Of a stretch of 64,000 nt of DNA, positions 54,952 through 64,000 are shown one piece after another. Location of the stretch: NCBI GenBank assembly GCA_022510605.1, contig JAFLTB010000003.1, positions 1 through 64,000 on the forward strand, given 5' to 3'. The notes beneath the pieces were generated by a model. The model was not told the DNA's origin and made no database searches. It worked only from the letters and a program-made list of their open reading frames with translations. Position numbers and translations under genes: made by a program. How positions within the stretch are numbered: position 1 is the first letter of the stretch; each line of letters starts with the position of its first letter. The stretch is from Lachnospiraceae bacterium (lineage in GTDB: Bacteria > Bacillota > Clostridia > Lachnospirales > Lachnospiraceae).

Positions 54952-57750
54952 TTAATTCAGCAACGGGCAGCCGGCAAATACCTCTGTCTTGGTAATGGCA
55001 GACGGTATAGGAGCCGCATAAGTCAGGCCCGTGCAGTTTTTATACGTATATTCCATAACCTCCACGGTAGAAGGCACCGCCGGGGCTATCGTCAGAGACG
55101 TACAGCCATAGAAGGTCATGGTCAGACGCTTCACTCCTTTCGGAATCGTAGCTGGCACTTCCCAAAGCGAAGTACAGTTATGGAAGGTGTTTGTCATTTC
55201 TGTCAGAGCCTCTGGCAGTTCCGGAGGCATCAACAGGCTCTCACACCCGCTGAAGGTCCAGGACATATTGGAAACTCCTGCCGGAATCACCGGCGCCGCT
55301 GTAAGATTTTTCGCATCCTTAAACGCCGCATACAGATTTGTCACACTATCCGGAATCGTCGGAGCCGCCTGAAGAGAAGTACATCCCTCAAAGGTGTTCT
55401 TCATTTCCTCAATGCCTTCTGGCAGACCGGAAACAGACACCAGGCTTTCGCAGTTCTTAAATGTGGCATAGAGTTTTTTCACCGCAGACGGCAGGTTGCT
55501 TACCTCCTCCAGGGATTTGCAGGAATAGAAGAAATACTTCATGTCTTCAATCTGCATATCCGCATCCAGAGAGACTCCCTTTATCTCACAACGCCGGCTG
55601 TTAGAGGTGAAAATACCTGTACTCTCCCGTCCCTCACATTCCTTAAACGCTACTGTATAGGTGGTCGTTACTCCCTCTTTTACCACATCCAGGGTCTTTG
55701 GAATGATAATATATTCCTTCGTACCTTTATAAAGGCGCAGGGTAATAATTTTATCCGTCTCATTCAGAGTATAACCCCAATCGGCAGCCACCGTTTTTTC
55801 ATACGAAGCTGTATCGCCACAGTTAGCGCAGGTGCCGGAAGCATTCCGGTTGTGTCCGGTGGCCGGTATACCAGCAGTCTCCTCCTTGGAGCAAACCTGG
55901 CAGGTACGGGCTCTCTCTCCTGCCGTGGTGCAGTCTGCCGGGCTCTTCTGAGTCCAGGCACTCCACCGATGTCCATCTGCCGGAATGACATGAACATCCG
56001 TTATGGCATCACATTCCGTACAATGGCGGGATTCCTGACCCGGCGTATCGCAGGTCTGAACAACATCCAGCGTGATATTCTCCTCATAGTTGTGCCCTGT
56101 TGCTGAAATCACTTCCTCTTTCGAACTGATGCAGCCATCCCTCTGACACTTGTATTCCCTGAGACCCTCGGTGATACAGGTGGCCGGAATCTTTACTGTT
56201 CCTGTCCCCCAATCGTGGCCCAGGGCCTTAATAACGGCAGCGCCTCCTTTTATGGCACTGCACCGGGAACAGTGGATGGACTTGCTGCCATTTTTACGGC
56301 AGGTTGGCTCCTCATCCACCGTATAGTCTTCATCCCAGTCGTGGCCCAGCTGCTTGGTAGATATACTCTGCGCATGTCCACAGGTCAGGCACTCACGCCT
56401 GGTGACACCCGTGCGGGTACAACTAGGTTCCCGTAAAACTGTCCCGGCATTGTAATTATGACCAGTAGCCGGAATCGATATCCGAATCGTATTGCCACAG
56501 GTCTGGCACTCACTAATCCGAACACCTGGCTGCTCACAGGCAGGCTCTTTTGTTATCTCTCCATAATTATATAAATGGCCATTGGCAGGAATAGATTCTC
56601 TTTGGGTTCCCCTGCATCCTTCCACAGTACAGGAATAGGTAATCGTACCTGGCGTCTCGCATCCTGGCTGCTTCGTCACCTCACCACCATCCCAGACATG
56701 GCCGTTGGCCGGAATCTTCTCTGTCTTTTTGGTACCGCACTCCGTACACTCATAACTCCGTTTTCCAGTATTGGTACAGGTAGGCTCTGTCACCACAGTT
56801 CCCACACCCCAGGTGTGTCCTTTTACCGGAATATCCTCTGTCTTTTTGGTCTGGCACTTGGTACAGCTGTATTCCCGGACACCCTTGACAGCACAATCCG
56901 GCTCTTTTGTCACCGTGCCGCCGTCCCAGACATGGCCGGTGGCCGGAACCGTCTCACCCCTGGCCTTACCACACTTTGTGCAGGTATAAGTAACAAGACC
57001 ATCGGTGGTACAGGTAACCTGGCTTGTAACACTTCCCCCGTTCCAGGTGTGCTGGCAGGTGCTGTTTATAATCGTCAACTGACAGGTGGCTCTCAAGTGT
57101 CCACAGGCTGCTGTGATAACCGCTGTGGTTCCCGGCGGAGTATCGTCTGTCACAACAATATTTCCATTGGTATATACATTGATTCCGCCCCGGAAAGTAG
57201 TACTATAGCGAATCTCCCCTTCTGCCGTAGCGGGCTCCAGTGTGGCTGTAAGCTGACGCTGCTCTCCCGGCTCTAATTCCAGTGTGGCAGGCATCACAAT
57301 CCCGGTAGGTGCCAGAATCGTCGCCACTGCGGAAGAGCCAGCTGCCATACTGGCTGTAGCGGCAAGAGGTGCCGCCATACGGGCGGCCGTAGTTTTTTGT
57401 TGCTCCACTTTAATGGTTATGGTATTCCGAATGGATTTTTGGGCCTTTGCCCGCAGGGTAATGACTGCCGTACCAGCCTTTTTGGCCTTTACGACTCCTT
57501 TTTTGGACACCGACGCTATTTTTTTCCTGGAAGAGGAAAAAAGCACTTTTTTATTCGCCTTCTTTTTTCCCTTTACCTCGTAGGATATTTTATAGGTATC
57601 CCCCACTGTAAGGGTTTTTTCCCTCTGGGATAAAATAATTTTCTTCGGAGGAACCTTTTTTGCCTGAACGTTTTCCGGCACAAAAAGCACTCCTGGTGTT
57701 CCCACCAGCAATAAAACAGACAATAGAACCGCAATTCCCCGTCTCTTCAT
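54952..57750 (-). CDS. Large surface protein: Big-type N-terminus, ~10 CxxC/GH repeats, BspA-like LRR C-terminus
   Basis: Repeats such as GHVWDGGTVTKEPDCAVKGVREYSCTKCQTKKTEDIPVKGHTW; C-terminal FEGCTSL-type BspA LRRs. Confidence 0.85.
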   Translation of the reverse strand: MKRRGIAVLLSVLLLVGTPGVLFVPENVQAKKVPPKKIILSQREKTLTVGDTYKISYEVKGKKKANKKVLFSSSRKKIASVSKKGVVKAKKAGTAVITLRAKAQKSIRNTITIKVEQQKTTAARMAAPLAATASMAAGSSAVATILAPTGIVMPATLELEPGEQRQLTATLEPATAEGEIRYSTTFRGGINVYTNGNIVVTDDTPPGTTAVITAACGHLRATCQLTIINSTCQHTWNGGSVTSQVTCTTDGLVTYTCTKCGKARGETVPATGHVWDGGTVTKEPDCAVKGVREYSCTKCQTKKTEDIPVKGHTWGVGTVVTEPTCTNTGKRSYECTECGTKKTEKIPANGHVWDGGEVTKQPGCETPGTITYSCTVEGCRGTQRESIPANGHLYNYGEITKEPACEQPGVRISECQTCGNTIRISIPATGHNYNAGTVLREPSCTRTGVTRRECLTCGHAQSISTKQLGHDWDEDYTVDEEPTCRKNGSKSIHCSRCSAIKGGAAVIKALGHDWGTGTVKIPATCITEGLREYKCQRDGCISSKEEVISATGHNYEENITLDVVQTCDTPGQESRHCTECDAITDVHVIPADGHRWSAWTQKSPADCTTAGERARTCQVCSKEETAGIPATGHNRNASGTCANCGDTASYEKTVAADWGYTLNETDKIITLRLYKGTKEYIIIPKTLDVVKEGVTTTYTVAFKECEGRESTGIFTSNSRRCEIKGVSLDADMQIEDMKYFFYSCKSLEEVSNLPSAVKKLYATFKNCESLVSVSGLPEGIEEMKNTFEGCTSLQAAPTIPDSVTNLYAAFKDAKNLTAAPVIPAGVSNMSWTFSGCESLLMPPELPEALTEMTNTFHNCTSLWEVPATIPKGVKRLTMTFYGCTSLTIAPAVPSTVEVMEYTYKNCTGLTYAAPIPSAITKTEVFAGCPLLN

Positions 57751-57884
57751 ACACTACCTCCAATCAAAGCAGCAGGCACACATTGATAGGCACCTTGCAT
57801 CCATATGGTACTCGTTATATATAGTCATTATAATTATATATCGGCAAAAATCCCCTGCTAACAAAGATTGCTCTGACTTTTATT

Positions 57885-58859
57885 CTACGCCAAAGCGGCT
57901 GTCACAATCGCCATGGAATAAACCTCTGCGGCATTACAGCCACGGGACAGATCATTAATTGGCGCATTCAGTCCCATCATAATCGGGCCATAGGCCTCAA
58001 AATTTCCCAGACGCTGGGCAATCTTATAACCGATATTACCCGCACTGATATCCGGGAAAATGAAAGTGTTTACTGTACCAGCCACCGGATTGTCCGGGCA
58101 CTTGGTCCGGGCCACTCTCGGAGAAACCGCCGCATCAAACTGAAGCTCACCAATGATTGGAAGCTCTGGCGCCACTTTCTTGGTCTTTTCAGCCGCATTC
58201 CTCATTCTGTCCACATCCTCACCCTGGCCGGAGCCAAAGGTGGAATAACTCAAAAAGCCTACTCTCGGGTCAATGCCAAAGGTCTTGGCACATTCTGCAC
58301 AATCCACCGCAATCTCCACCAGTTCGTCCTCATTTGGCTTGATATTGATGGCGCAGTCTCCCATGGCTAATACCTCGTTGCCACCGGTGGACTCACGCAC
58401 AAGAATAAAGCAGGAAGCCACAATCTTCTTTCCCGGTTTGGTCTTGATAATCTGAAGCGCCGGACGCACAGTATCTGCCGTGGAGTAGGTGGCACCGCCT
58501 AACAGAGCGTCTGCCTTTCCCATTTTTACTAACATGGTTCCAAAATAATTGGCCTGAAGGCAGGTTTCTTTGGCCTGCTCCAGAGTCATTCCCTTCTCCT
58601 TCCGGATTTCGTACAGGCACTCTGCCATGGCATCTATCTCATCGTATTCCATAGGGTCGATAATCTCCGCTCCCCGGATATTAAAACCGCTCTCCTCGGC
58701 TGACCGGGCAATTTCCTCCCGGTTGCCAATGAGAATCGGCGCCAGGAAGGTACTTGCTAACAGACGGGAGGAAGCCTCCAAAATACGAGGGTCGCTTCCT
58801 TCGGTAAATACGATTGTCTTTGGATTTTTCTTCAAAATGTCAATTAATTTTCCAAACAT
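57885..58859 (-). CDS. pta: Phosphate acetyltransferase
   Basis: VFTEGSDPRILEAS, YSTADTVRPALQIIKT, SYSTFGSGQGEDVDRM, GPIMMGLNAPINDLSRGC. Confidence 0.96.
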   Translation of the reverse strand: MFGKLIDILKKNPKTIVFTEGSDPRILEASSRLLASTFLAPILIGNREEIARSAEESGFNIRGAEIIDPMEYDEIDAMAECLYEIRKEKGMTLEQAKETCLQANYFGTMLVKMGKADALLGGATYSTADTVRPALQIIKTKPGKKIVASCFILVRESTGGNEVLAMGDCAINIKPNEDELVEIAVDCAECAKTFGIDPRVGFLSYSTFGSGQGEDVDRMRNAAEKTKKVAPELPIIGELQFDAAVSPRVARTKCPDNPVAGTVNTFIFPDISAGNIGYKIAQRLGNFEAYGPIMMGLNAPINDLSRGCNAAEVYSMAIVTAALA

Positions 58860-58956
58860 CTTTTCTTTCCTCCTGATATAAAATGATTACACTTTCTATA
58901 ATACCAACTTTCCATCAAAAAACAAGACAAAACTTGAATATTTTCCCATAAAAAAT

Positions 58957-58985
58957 TACCGCCGGTGCTCACGGCTCCGGCGGTA
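58957..58985 (-). terminator. Intrinsic terminator after ABC-2 operon
   Basis: TACCGCCGGAGCCGTGAGCACCGGCGGTAATTTTTT on minus strand. Confidence 0.75.
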
Positions 58986-59026
58986 GTATAACGGCGCTGA
59001 CCCACGATTCAAATATGCCCCTCTTC

Positions 59027-60187
59027 TCAATCCGGCACAGCCTGCCGCATTTTCATCCGGGAATAGGCGGAGCCCACACAAAACAGTGCCACTCCAAAGA
59101 GAAGTTCAATTCCCATGTATTTCCACAAATCCGTCAGGGACGCCCCTGGTGTATAGCCGTCAATAAAGCGCACAGCCAAAATGTACCAGTACGCCGGAAG
59201 CAGGTGGGCTGCCTTAATGATTCCCTCTCCCAGATATTCTAACGGCACAAACACACCACATAGAAAACTCATTCCCAGGCCCACCGCATTGGAAACCATG
59301 CTGAGGGCCGAAATCTTTTTTACCATCTGACTTATTAAAAATACAATCCCCAATGCCACCACAAGGAAGCAGAGTTCATTGAGAACAAACAGAAATCCCC
59401 GTAAACTGAACATTTCCATCCCCTGTGTGAAAAACACCATAAGAAAGAAAACCAGACACAGTCCCAGTCCCGCCGTACCCGTGGCAGCAACGAGTTCAAA
59501 GTTGCTCCGGCTCAGGGAATAAGCGGAGCAATTGTTCCGGTCCCGCATGTCCCTGCGGCGAAAAATCATCAACGCCGGCGCAATCCCCACCACACATATG
59601 GAAATGAAAATATATGGGACATAGGCAAAACAATAATACATACTGCTATGGGTGCTTCCACTTTGTCCCTCCGACATCTCCACCGGCACCTGCTTCCGAT
59701 TCGTAATCTCTGCCTTTATCAGCGCTTCCTCTGCCGTAAAACCGCCAGACATATAGCCTTTTACCAGAGACAGATACTGTCCTGTCATACTCTGGAAGGT
59801 CTCCCCATACACCGTGCCGGGAATGGCCGAAATTTCTATTTTCTCCGGTTCACCACCCTTTTCCACCGAAGCACCAAATCCCTCCGGAATACGCATGGCA
59901 CACTCAATCTCACGGTTATACAGGCCATCCTGAATACTCTCTTTATTATCCTCTATCTCCACCTGCTCATTCTGCTGGGACAGATAGGCCGCCAGTCCCT
60001 GGCTGAGCTGGGACTGGTCATAGTCAAAAATGGCAAACGCATAGGAGGACGCCTCAAACTGCTTTTCCTCATTACTTTTTCCCTGGCTGGAGGTCAGGGC
60101 AGCGATTCCTATAAATATACCCAGATACATGATAATCTGCCCCTTCTGCTTACTCAAAATGCGAAAAAACACTTTATAAACTTGCAT
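59027..60187 (-). CDS. ABC-2 type transporter permease
   Basis: N-terminal TM, large loop, C-terminal TM block. Confidence 0.88.
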   Translation of the reverse strand: MQVYKVFFRILSKQKGQIIMYLGIFIGIAALTSSQGKSNEEKQFEASSYAFAIFDYDQSQLSQGLAAYLSQQNEQVEIEDNKESIQDGLYNREIECAMRIPEGFGASVEKGGEPEKIEISAIPGTVYGETFQSMTGQYLSLVKGYMSGGFTAEEALIKAEITNRKQVPVEMSEGQSGSTHSSMYYCFAYVPYIFISICVVGIAPALMIFRRRDMRDRNNCSAYSLSRSNFELVAATGTAGLGLCLVFFLMVFFTQGMEMFSLRGFLFVLNELCFLVVALGIVFLISQMVKKISALSMVSNAVGLGMSFLCGVFVPLEYLGEGIIKAAHLLPAYWYILAVRFIDGYTPGASLTDLWKYMGIELLFGVALFCVGSAYSRMKMRQAVPD

Positions 60188-61310
60188 ATCGGTTCCTCCT
60201 TACCAGAAAATAACAGATTACCGTACAGACTGCCGTAAGGCCGCACAGTGCCAGCACATTTCCCAGATACCGGTGATAGGTATCATATATATTCAGGGCA
60301 TAAAACCCATCCACAATCAAGGCGGCCGGATTGATGTCATTCAGTATCGGCAGATGGCGCTCAATCAGAGCACGGATGCCATTTGCCACCAAATCGGCCA
60401 GCACACACAACAGCATATTGAAGCTGATTAGAATGCCAATTTTGGCTCCTTCTCCCAGACGCGGCAGGGAGCCGATTAAAATGCCAAACATATTGCCAAA
60501 GCTGGTTCCTGCAAAAAGCAACAGTAAAATGGCCGGATATTTCGTACCAAAGTCAATCCCCAGCACAAACTGCATATACAAAAACAGCAGACAGGCCATG
60601 AGATACTGCACCAGTTCACAGGCGCAAAATTCTGCCAGAATCCCCTTCAGCTTATGAATCGGCGCCACCCCCCGCCGTTTTCCCAAATCCGTGGCGTTGG
60701 CCTGGATTTTCAGAATCCGGTCACAGCCTGCAAAGGAAGCAAAGAGACAAGTCATGGCAAATACAGCATAAAAGAAGTTGGTAGTGTCATCCTGATTGCC
60801 TTTGGAGGTTTCTGCTTCCACAAAATAGTCCACCTGGCTGGACAGACTGGCTATCACATCGTCAATCCGTTCCGGATTAGCCACCGCCACATCTGCCACT
60901 GTCTTTTTGTACCGCAGAAACTGATTCAGAACCATTTGCAGCACCGTCTCATCCATCCCGTTTTCTTTTACTTTCAGCGAAATGGCATCCCTGTCCACAA
61001 AGATGATTCCCTTTACTTTCCCATCTTCTAACATTTTTTCTGCTTCCTCTTCTTCCACCTTTGTCACAGAAAGAAGGGCATCGTCACCATCCCCGGACAC
61101 CGCCGACAACATCGGGTCAAAAATTTCACTTGCCTCTTTTTGCACTACGGCAGCAGGAATCACATGAAACTGCTCGGTGCTCTCAAAAATGTTGCCAAAG
61201 GCCAGATACATAAAGGTACTCAGCATAAAGGGAAATGCCAGTGTCCAAAACAGCAGGACTCTGGTTCTTGCCAGTGCCTTCAAAGCATATCGAAATATAT
61301 GTCCAAACAT
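60174..61310 (-). CDS. ABC-2 type transporter permease
   Basis: Same architecture; overlaps adjacent permease gene. Confidence 0.87.
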   Translation of the reverse strand: MFGHIFRYALKALARTRVLLFWTLAFPFMLSTFMYLAFGNIFESTEQFHVIPAAVVQKEASEIFDPMLSAVSGDGDDALLSVTKVEEEEAEKMLEDGKVKGIIFVDRDAISLKVKENGMDETVLQMVLNQFLRYKKTVADVAVANPERIDDVIASLSSQVDYFVEAETSKGNQDDTTNFFYAVFAMTCLFASFAGCDRILKIQANATDLGKRRGVAPIHKLKGILAEFCACELVQYLMACLLFLYMQFVLGIDFGTKYPAILLLLFAGTSFGNMFGILIGSLPRLGEGAKIGILISFNMLLCVLADLVANGIRALIERHLPILNDINPAALIVDGFYALNIYDTYHRYLGNVLALCGLTAVCTVICYFLVRRNRYASL

Positions 61311-61325
61311 CTTTCTCCCCCCTTG

Positions 61326-62264
61326 TTAATCCCGCAGTTCTTTCCCGGTAATCTCTAAAAACACATCGTTCAGGGTAGGCAGTTCGGTATATACCCGGCC
61401 AAAGGCCAGTTCCCTTTCATTAAAGTATGCCAACACCCGGGTAAGATTGTGGGTGCCGCCGCTGAACCGGAGACAGACACGTTCCTCCTCATAAACGACT
61501 TCATAGACATGAGGCAGCTCCCGAAGCTTCTGGATTTCTTCTTCGGACAGCCCTGGCACCTCCACCGTAATGGTCTCGGTGTTCTTTATCATCCGCTTCA
61601 ATTCCTCTTTGGTGCCGGTAACCAGATTCTGCCCCTTATCCATAATGGCAATCCGGGTACAAATCTGCTCCACCTCCTCCATATAGTGGGAGGTATAAAC
61701 AATCGTCGCTCCCTCCTGGTTCAGCCGTACAATCCCCTCTAATATTTTATTCCGGCTCTGGGGGTCCACTGCCACCGTTGGCTCATCAAAGAAAATCAGT
61801 TTGGGCTTGTGGGCAATGCCACAGGCAATATTGAGCCGCCGCAAAAGACCGCCGGAGAGTTTTTTCGGATAAAATTTCCGAAATTCCTCCAGACCCACAA
61901 ATTCAATCGCTTCCTCCACATAGCGCTTCCTGGTACCCTTGTCCCGGATATACAGCCCGCAGAAATAGTCAATATTTTCGTACACAGTCAGCTCCTCAAA
62001 TACTGCCACATTCTGTAGTACCACCCCGATATTTTTCTTAATCTCATAGGAATCCGGACGCATTTCACTGCCAAAAACCCGTATGGAACCCTTGTCAAAT
62101 TTTAACAGGGATAAAATACAGTGGATGGTCGTTGTTTTGCCGGAACCGTTGGGCCCCAGCAGCCCAAAAATTTCTCCCTCTTCAATTTTCAGATTAAAAT
62201 GGTCCAACGCCACCAACTCCCGGTAACGCTTCACCAGATTTTCCACCTCAATGACTGCTGCCAT
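61326..62264 (-). CDS. ABC transporter ATP-binding protein
   Basis: GPNGSGKTTTIH, LSGGLLRRLNIACGIAHKPKLIFFDEPTVAVDPQSR. Confidence 0.95.
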   Translation of the reverse strand: MAAVIEVENLVKRYRELVALDHFNLKIEEGEIFGLLGPNGSGKTTTIHCILSLLKFDKGSIRVFGSEMRPDSYEIKKNIGVVLQNVAVFEELTVYENIDYFCGLYIRDKGTRKRYVEEAIEFVGLEEFRKFYPKKLSGGLLRRLNIACGIAHKPKLIFFDEPTVAVDPQSRNKILEGIVRLNQEGATIVYTSHYMEEVEQICTRIAIMDKGQNLVTGTKEELKRMIKNTETITVEVPGLSEEEIQKLRELPHVYEVVYEEERVCLRFSGGTHNLTRVLAYFNERELAFGRVYTELPTLNDVFLEITGKELRD

Positions 62265-62360
62265 CTAAGCCTCCATTCTGAAGTGTCTGCCACTTCTTTT
62301 ATATTTTATAAAAAAACCCTCTTGTTTTCCAGTATAAAACAAATACCGATTCCTCAAAAG

Positions 62361-62395
62361 TGAAAATTTTCATTTTCCCTGTATGACATTTGTCA
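62361..62395. promoter_or_regulatory. Two palindromes in the divergent ABC/HK intergenic region
   Basis: Perfect TGAAAATTTTCA (62361-62372) and TGACATTTGTCA (62384-62395). Confidence 0.5.
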
Positions 62396-62446
62396 CTTTC
62401 CCCATTCTGCCATTTATTTTTTTCTCCATATACCGTATAATAAGGG

Positions 62447-62462
62447 TAGCAAGATGGTACTA
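62447..62462. repeat. Divergent dispersed-repeat copy TAGCAAGATGGTACTA
   Basis: 14/16 match to TAGCACGATGGTGCTA. Confidence 0.4.
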
Positions 62463-62491
62463 ACATTTTCCTGCACACAGGAGGAATTGCC

Positions 62492-63583
62492 GTGAAGGAT
62501 TTAGGAAATAAACTGCTTCTTTTTATTGCCAGCAGTGGTCTGCTCTGGCTTGTGGGACTGACGCCCTTAACCTCCACAGTCTTTGTGGCATCTCTGGCTG
62601 TCACCAGTCTGTGTACCCGTTTTCAGCCCTCTAAAATAGCGCTTTCCCTTTTATTGGGATACAATATTGCTGCCCTTATCCTTCCGGAATTGGGAATATT
62701 TCTTCCGCTGATGCTCTACGACGCCAGCCGCTTTCGACGGAAGCTGACACTTCCTCTGACGATTCTGGCAGGTCTTCGTACTTTTTTATGGCTTCTGCCC
62801 TCCCTGCAGTTTCCCTGGCTGATTCTGGTTCTCTTTTCTGTCCCATTATCCCTGTTCTGCCAGAGGATTGACAAACTTCGGAAACAGCTGCACACTCTTC
62901 AGGACGAGAGCCGGGAATCTACCATGGTCTTAGAGGAACAGAAGTACTCTCTGATTGAAAAGCAGAATTATGAAATCCATCTGGCGATTCTGTCCGAACG
63001 AAATCGTATTGCCAGGGAAATTCATGACAATGTGGGGCATATGCTGACCCGTTCCCTTCTGCAAACCGGTGCTTTGAAAGTTATCAACCAGGACCCATCC
63101 ATGGAGGAGCCTTTGTCCACCCTGCACGACACCTTAAATACTGCCATGACAAACATCCGCACCAGCGTCCATGATCTGCATGACGACTCCATTGACCTGG
63201 CAGGGGTTCTCAGGGATATTGCCGCCCAGACAGAGACCGCCGCCATTCAGGTAGATTATGACATGGGTATGGAGGTACCCAGAAAAATTAAGTACGCTTT
63301 TATTGCCATCTCCAAAGAGGCGTTAAATAATATACAGAAACACAGCAACGCTTCTGCCGGACAGATTTCTGCCAGGGAGCAGCCCGGTTTCTACCAGCTG
63401 CGGATTGAGGACAACGGCACGGTAAAGCTACCGCCGGAAAACACGGGCATCGGCCTGTCCAATATGAGGGAACGGGTAAAAGAATTAGGCGGAACCATTC
63501 GTTTTTCCACAGAAAATGGATTCTGTATTTATATCACTATTATGAAACCGGCAAAAGAACAAAGGGAGGAAACTACAGTATGA
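62492..63583 (+). CDS. Sensor histidine kinase (HisKA_3 type)
   Basis: ERNRIAREIHDNVGHMLTRSLLQ, ISKEALNNIQKHSNA, GIGLSNMRERVKELGG; GTG start after AGGAGG. Confidence 0.93.
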   Translation: MKDLGNKLLLFIASSGLLWLVGLTPLTSTVFVASLAVTSLCTRFQPSKIALSLLLGYNIAALILPELGIFLPLMLYDASRFRRKLTLPLTILAGLRTFLWLLPSLQFPWLILVLFSVPLSLFCQRIDKLRKQLHTLQDESRESTMVLEEQKYSLIEKQNYEIHLAILSERNRIAREIHDNVGHMLTRSLLQTGALKVINQDPSMEEPLSTLHDTLNTAMTNIRTSVHDLHDDSIDLAGVLRDIAAQTETAAIQVDYDMGMEVPRKIKYAFIAISKEALNNIQKHSNASAGQISAREQPGFYQLRIEDNGTVKLPPENTGIGLSNMRERVKELGGTIRFSTENGFCIYITIMKPAKEQREETTV

Positions 63584-64000
63584 GGGTTTTAATTGTGGAC
63601 GATGACAAACTTGTGGCATTATCCCTGAAAACGATTTTAGAGGCGGACAGCCAGATAGAAGTGGCAGGAATCGGCAGCAGCGGTGCCGAAGCCATTGCTC
63701 TTTTTGAGACGTTGCGGCCGGATATTCTGCTGATGGATATCCGCATGGAGGGCATGACCGGCTTAGAGGCCGGAAGCCGGATTCTGGAGAAGGAGCCTGC
63801 GACCAAAATTTTATTTTTAACCACTTTCTCGGATGATGAGTACATTGTGAAAGCACTGCGCATGGGTGCCAAGGGATATATTTTAAAACAAAACTTCGAG
63901 AGCATCGCTCCGGCGCTGATTGCCGTCCATAACGGCCAAACTGTATTTGGAGATGAAATCACCAACAAACTCCCGAATTTAATGAATCCCTCCTCCGGGA
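63580..64000 (+). CDS. Response regulator (NarL/FixJ type likely), truncated by window end
   Basis: MRVLIVDDDKLVALSLKTIL...DILLMDIRMEGMTGLEA; ATGA overlap with histidine kinase. Confidence 0.93.
   Translation, partial: MRVLIVDDDKLVALSLKTILEADSQIEVAGIGSSGAEAIALFETLRPDILLMDIRMEGMTGLEAGSRILEKEPATKILFLTTFSDDEYIVKALRMGAKGYILKQNFESIAPALIAVHNGQTVFGDEITNKLPNLMNPSSG

Noticed and set aside
55180-56106. 308-aa plus-strand ORF opposite the Cys-rich surface protein
   Set aside because: Arises from repeat-encoded codon bias on the minus strand.
54952-57060. Possible CRISPR or satellite because of repeated segments
   Set aside because: Repeats are protein-coding (CxxC/GH and LRR units), diverged at DNA level, with no spacer/repeat pattern. 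No CRISPR array seen in the window.

Overview
The window looks like a mostly chromosomal, core-genome segment of a spore-forming, low-GC anaerobe of the Clostridia (Lachnospiraceae-like; inferred from gene content only). Most genes are on the minus strand. Recognisable blocks: glyQS; a LiaF-like/LytTR pair; recO-yqzL-era; an M16C protease; cspA; paaK; an EAL protein; hydG with a TM1266-type regulator; a macrolide-type ABC efflux locus (FtsX permease, two ATPases, three tandem lipoprotein adaptors) with an M56/BlaI sensor-repressor pair; the spoIIA-sigF-spoVA sporulation cluster; a CtkA/HipA-like kinase operon; valS with a T-box leader; an FGGY kinase and galE; a MIF-like tautomerase; yajC-tgt; surface and glycan-degrading proteins (SGNH, FN3, GH51, GH10, a BspA-like LRR protein); tRNA-Trp; metF; pta; an ABC-2 exporter with a divergent histidine kinase/response regulator. 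No CRISPR, prophage or transposase was seen. The most interesting signals are: (1) a kinase operon in which a HipA/CtkA-like kinase overlaps a gene whose C-terminus resembles a serine recombinase and HTH, behind a palindrome-overlapped promoter; (2) a ~130 bp cloverleaf-like element with terminal inverted repeats and compensatory substitutions, flanking cspA, with a truncated third copy by metF; (3) a dispersed palindromic repeat (AGCACGAYGGTGCTAA +/- TTGAACCCTRTTTARTCTTGCGC) often just 3' of stop codons; (4) a promoter-leader-terminator arrangement upstream of TM1266-hydG suggesting an unassigned riboswitch or attenuator; (5) an unlisted 52-aa membrane smORF between sigF and spoVAA.
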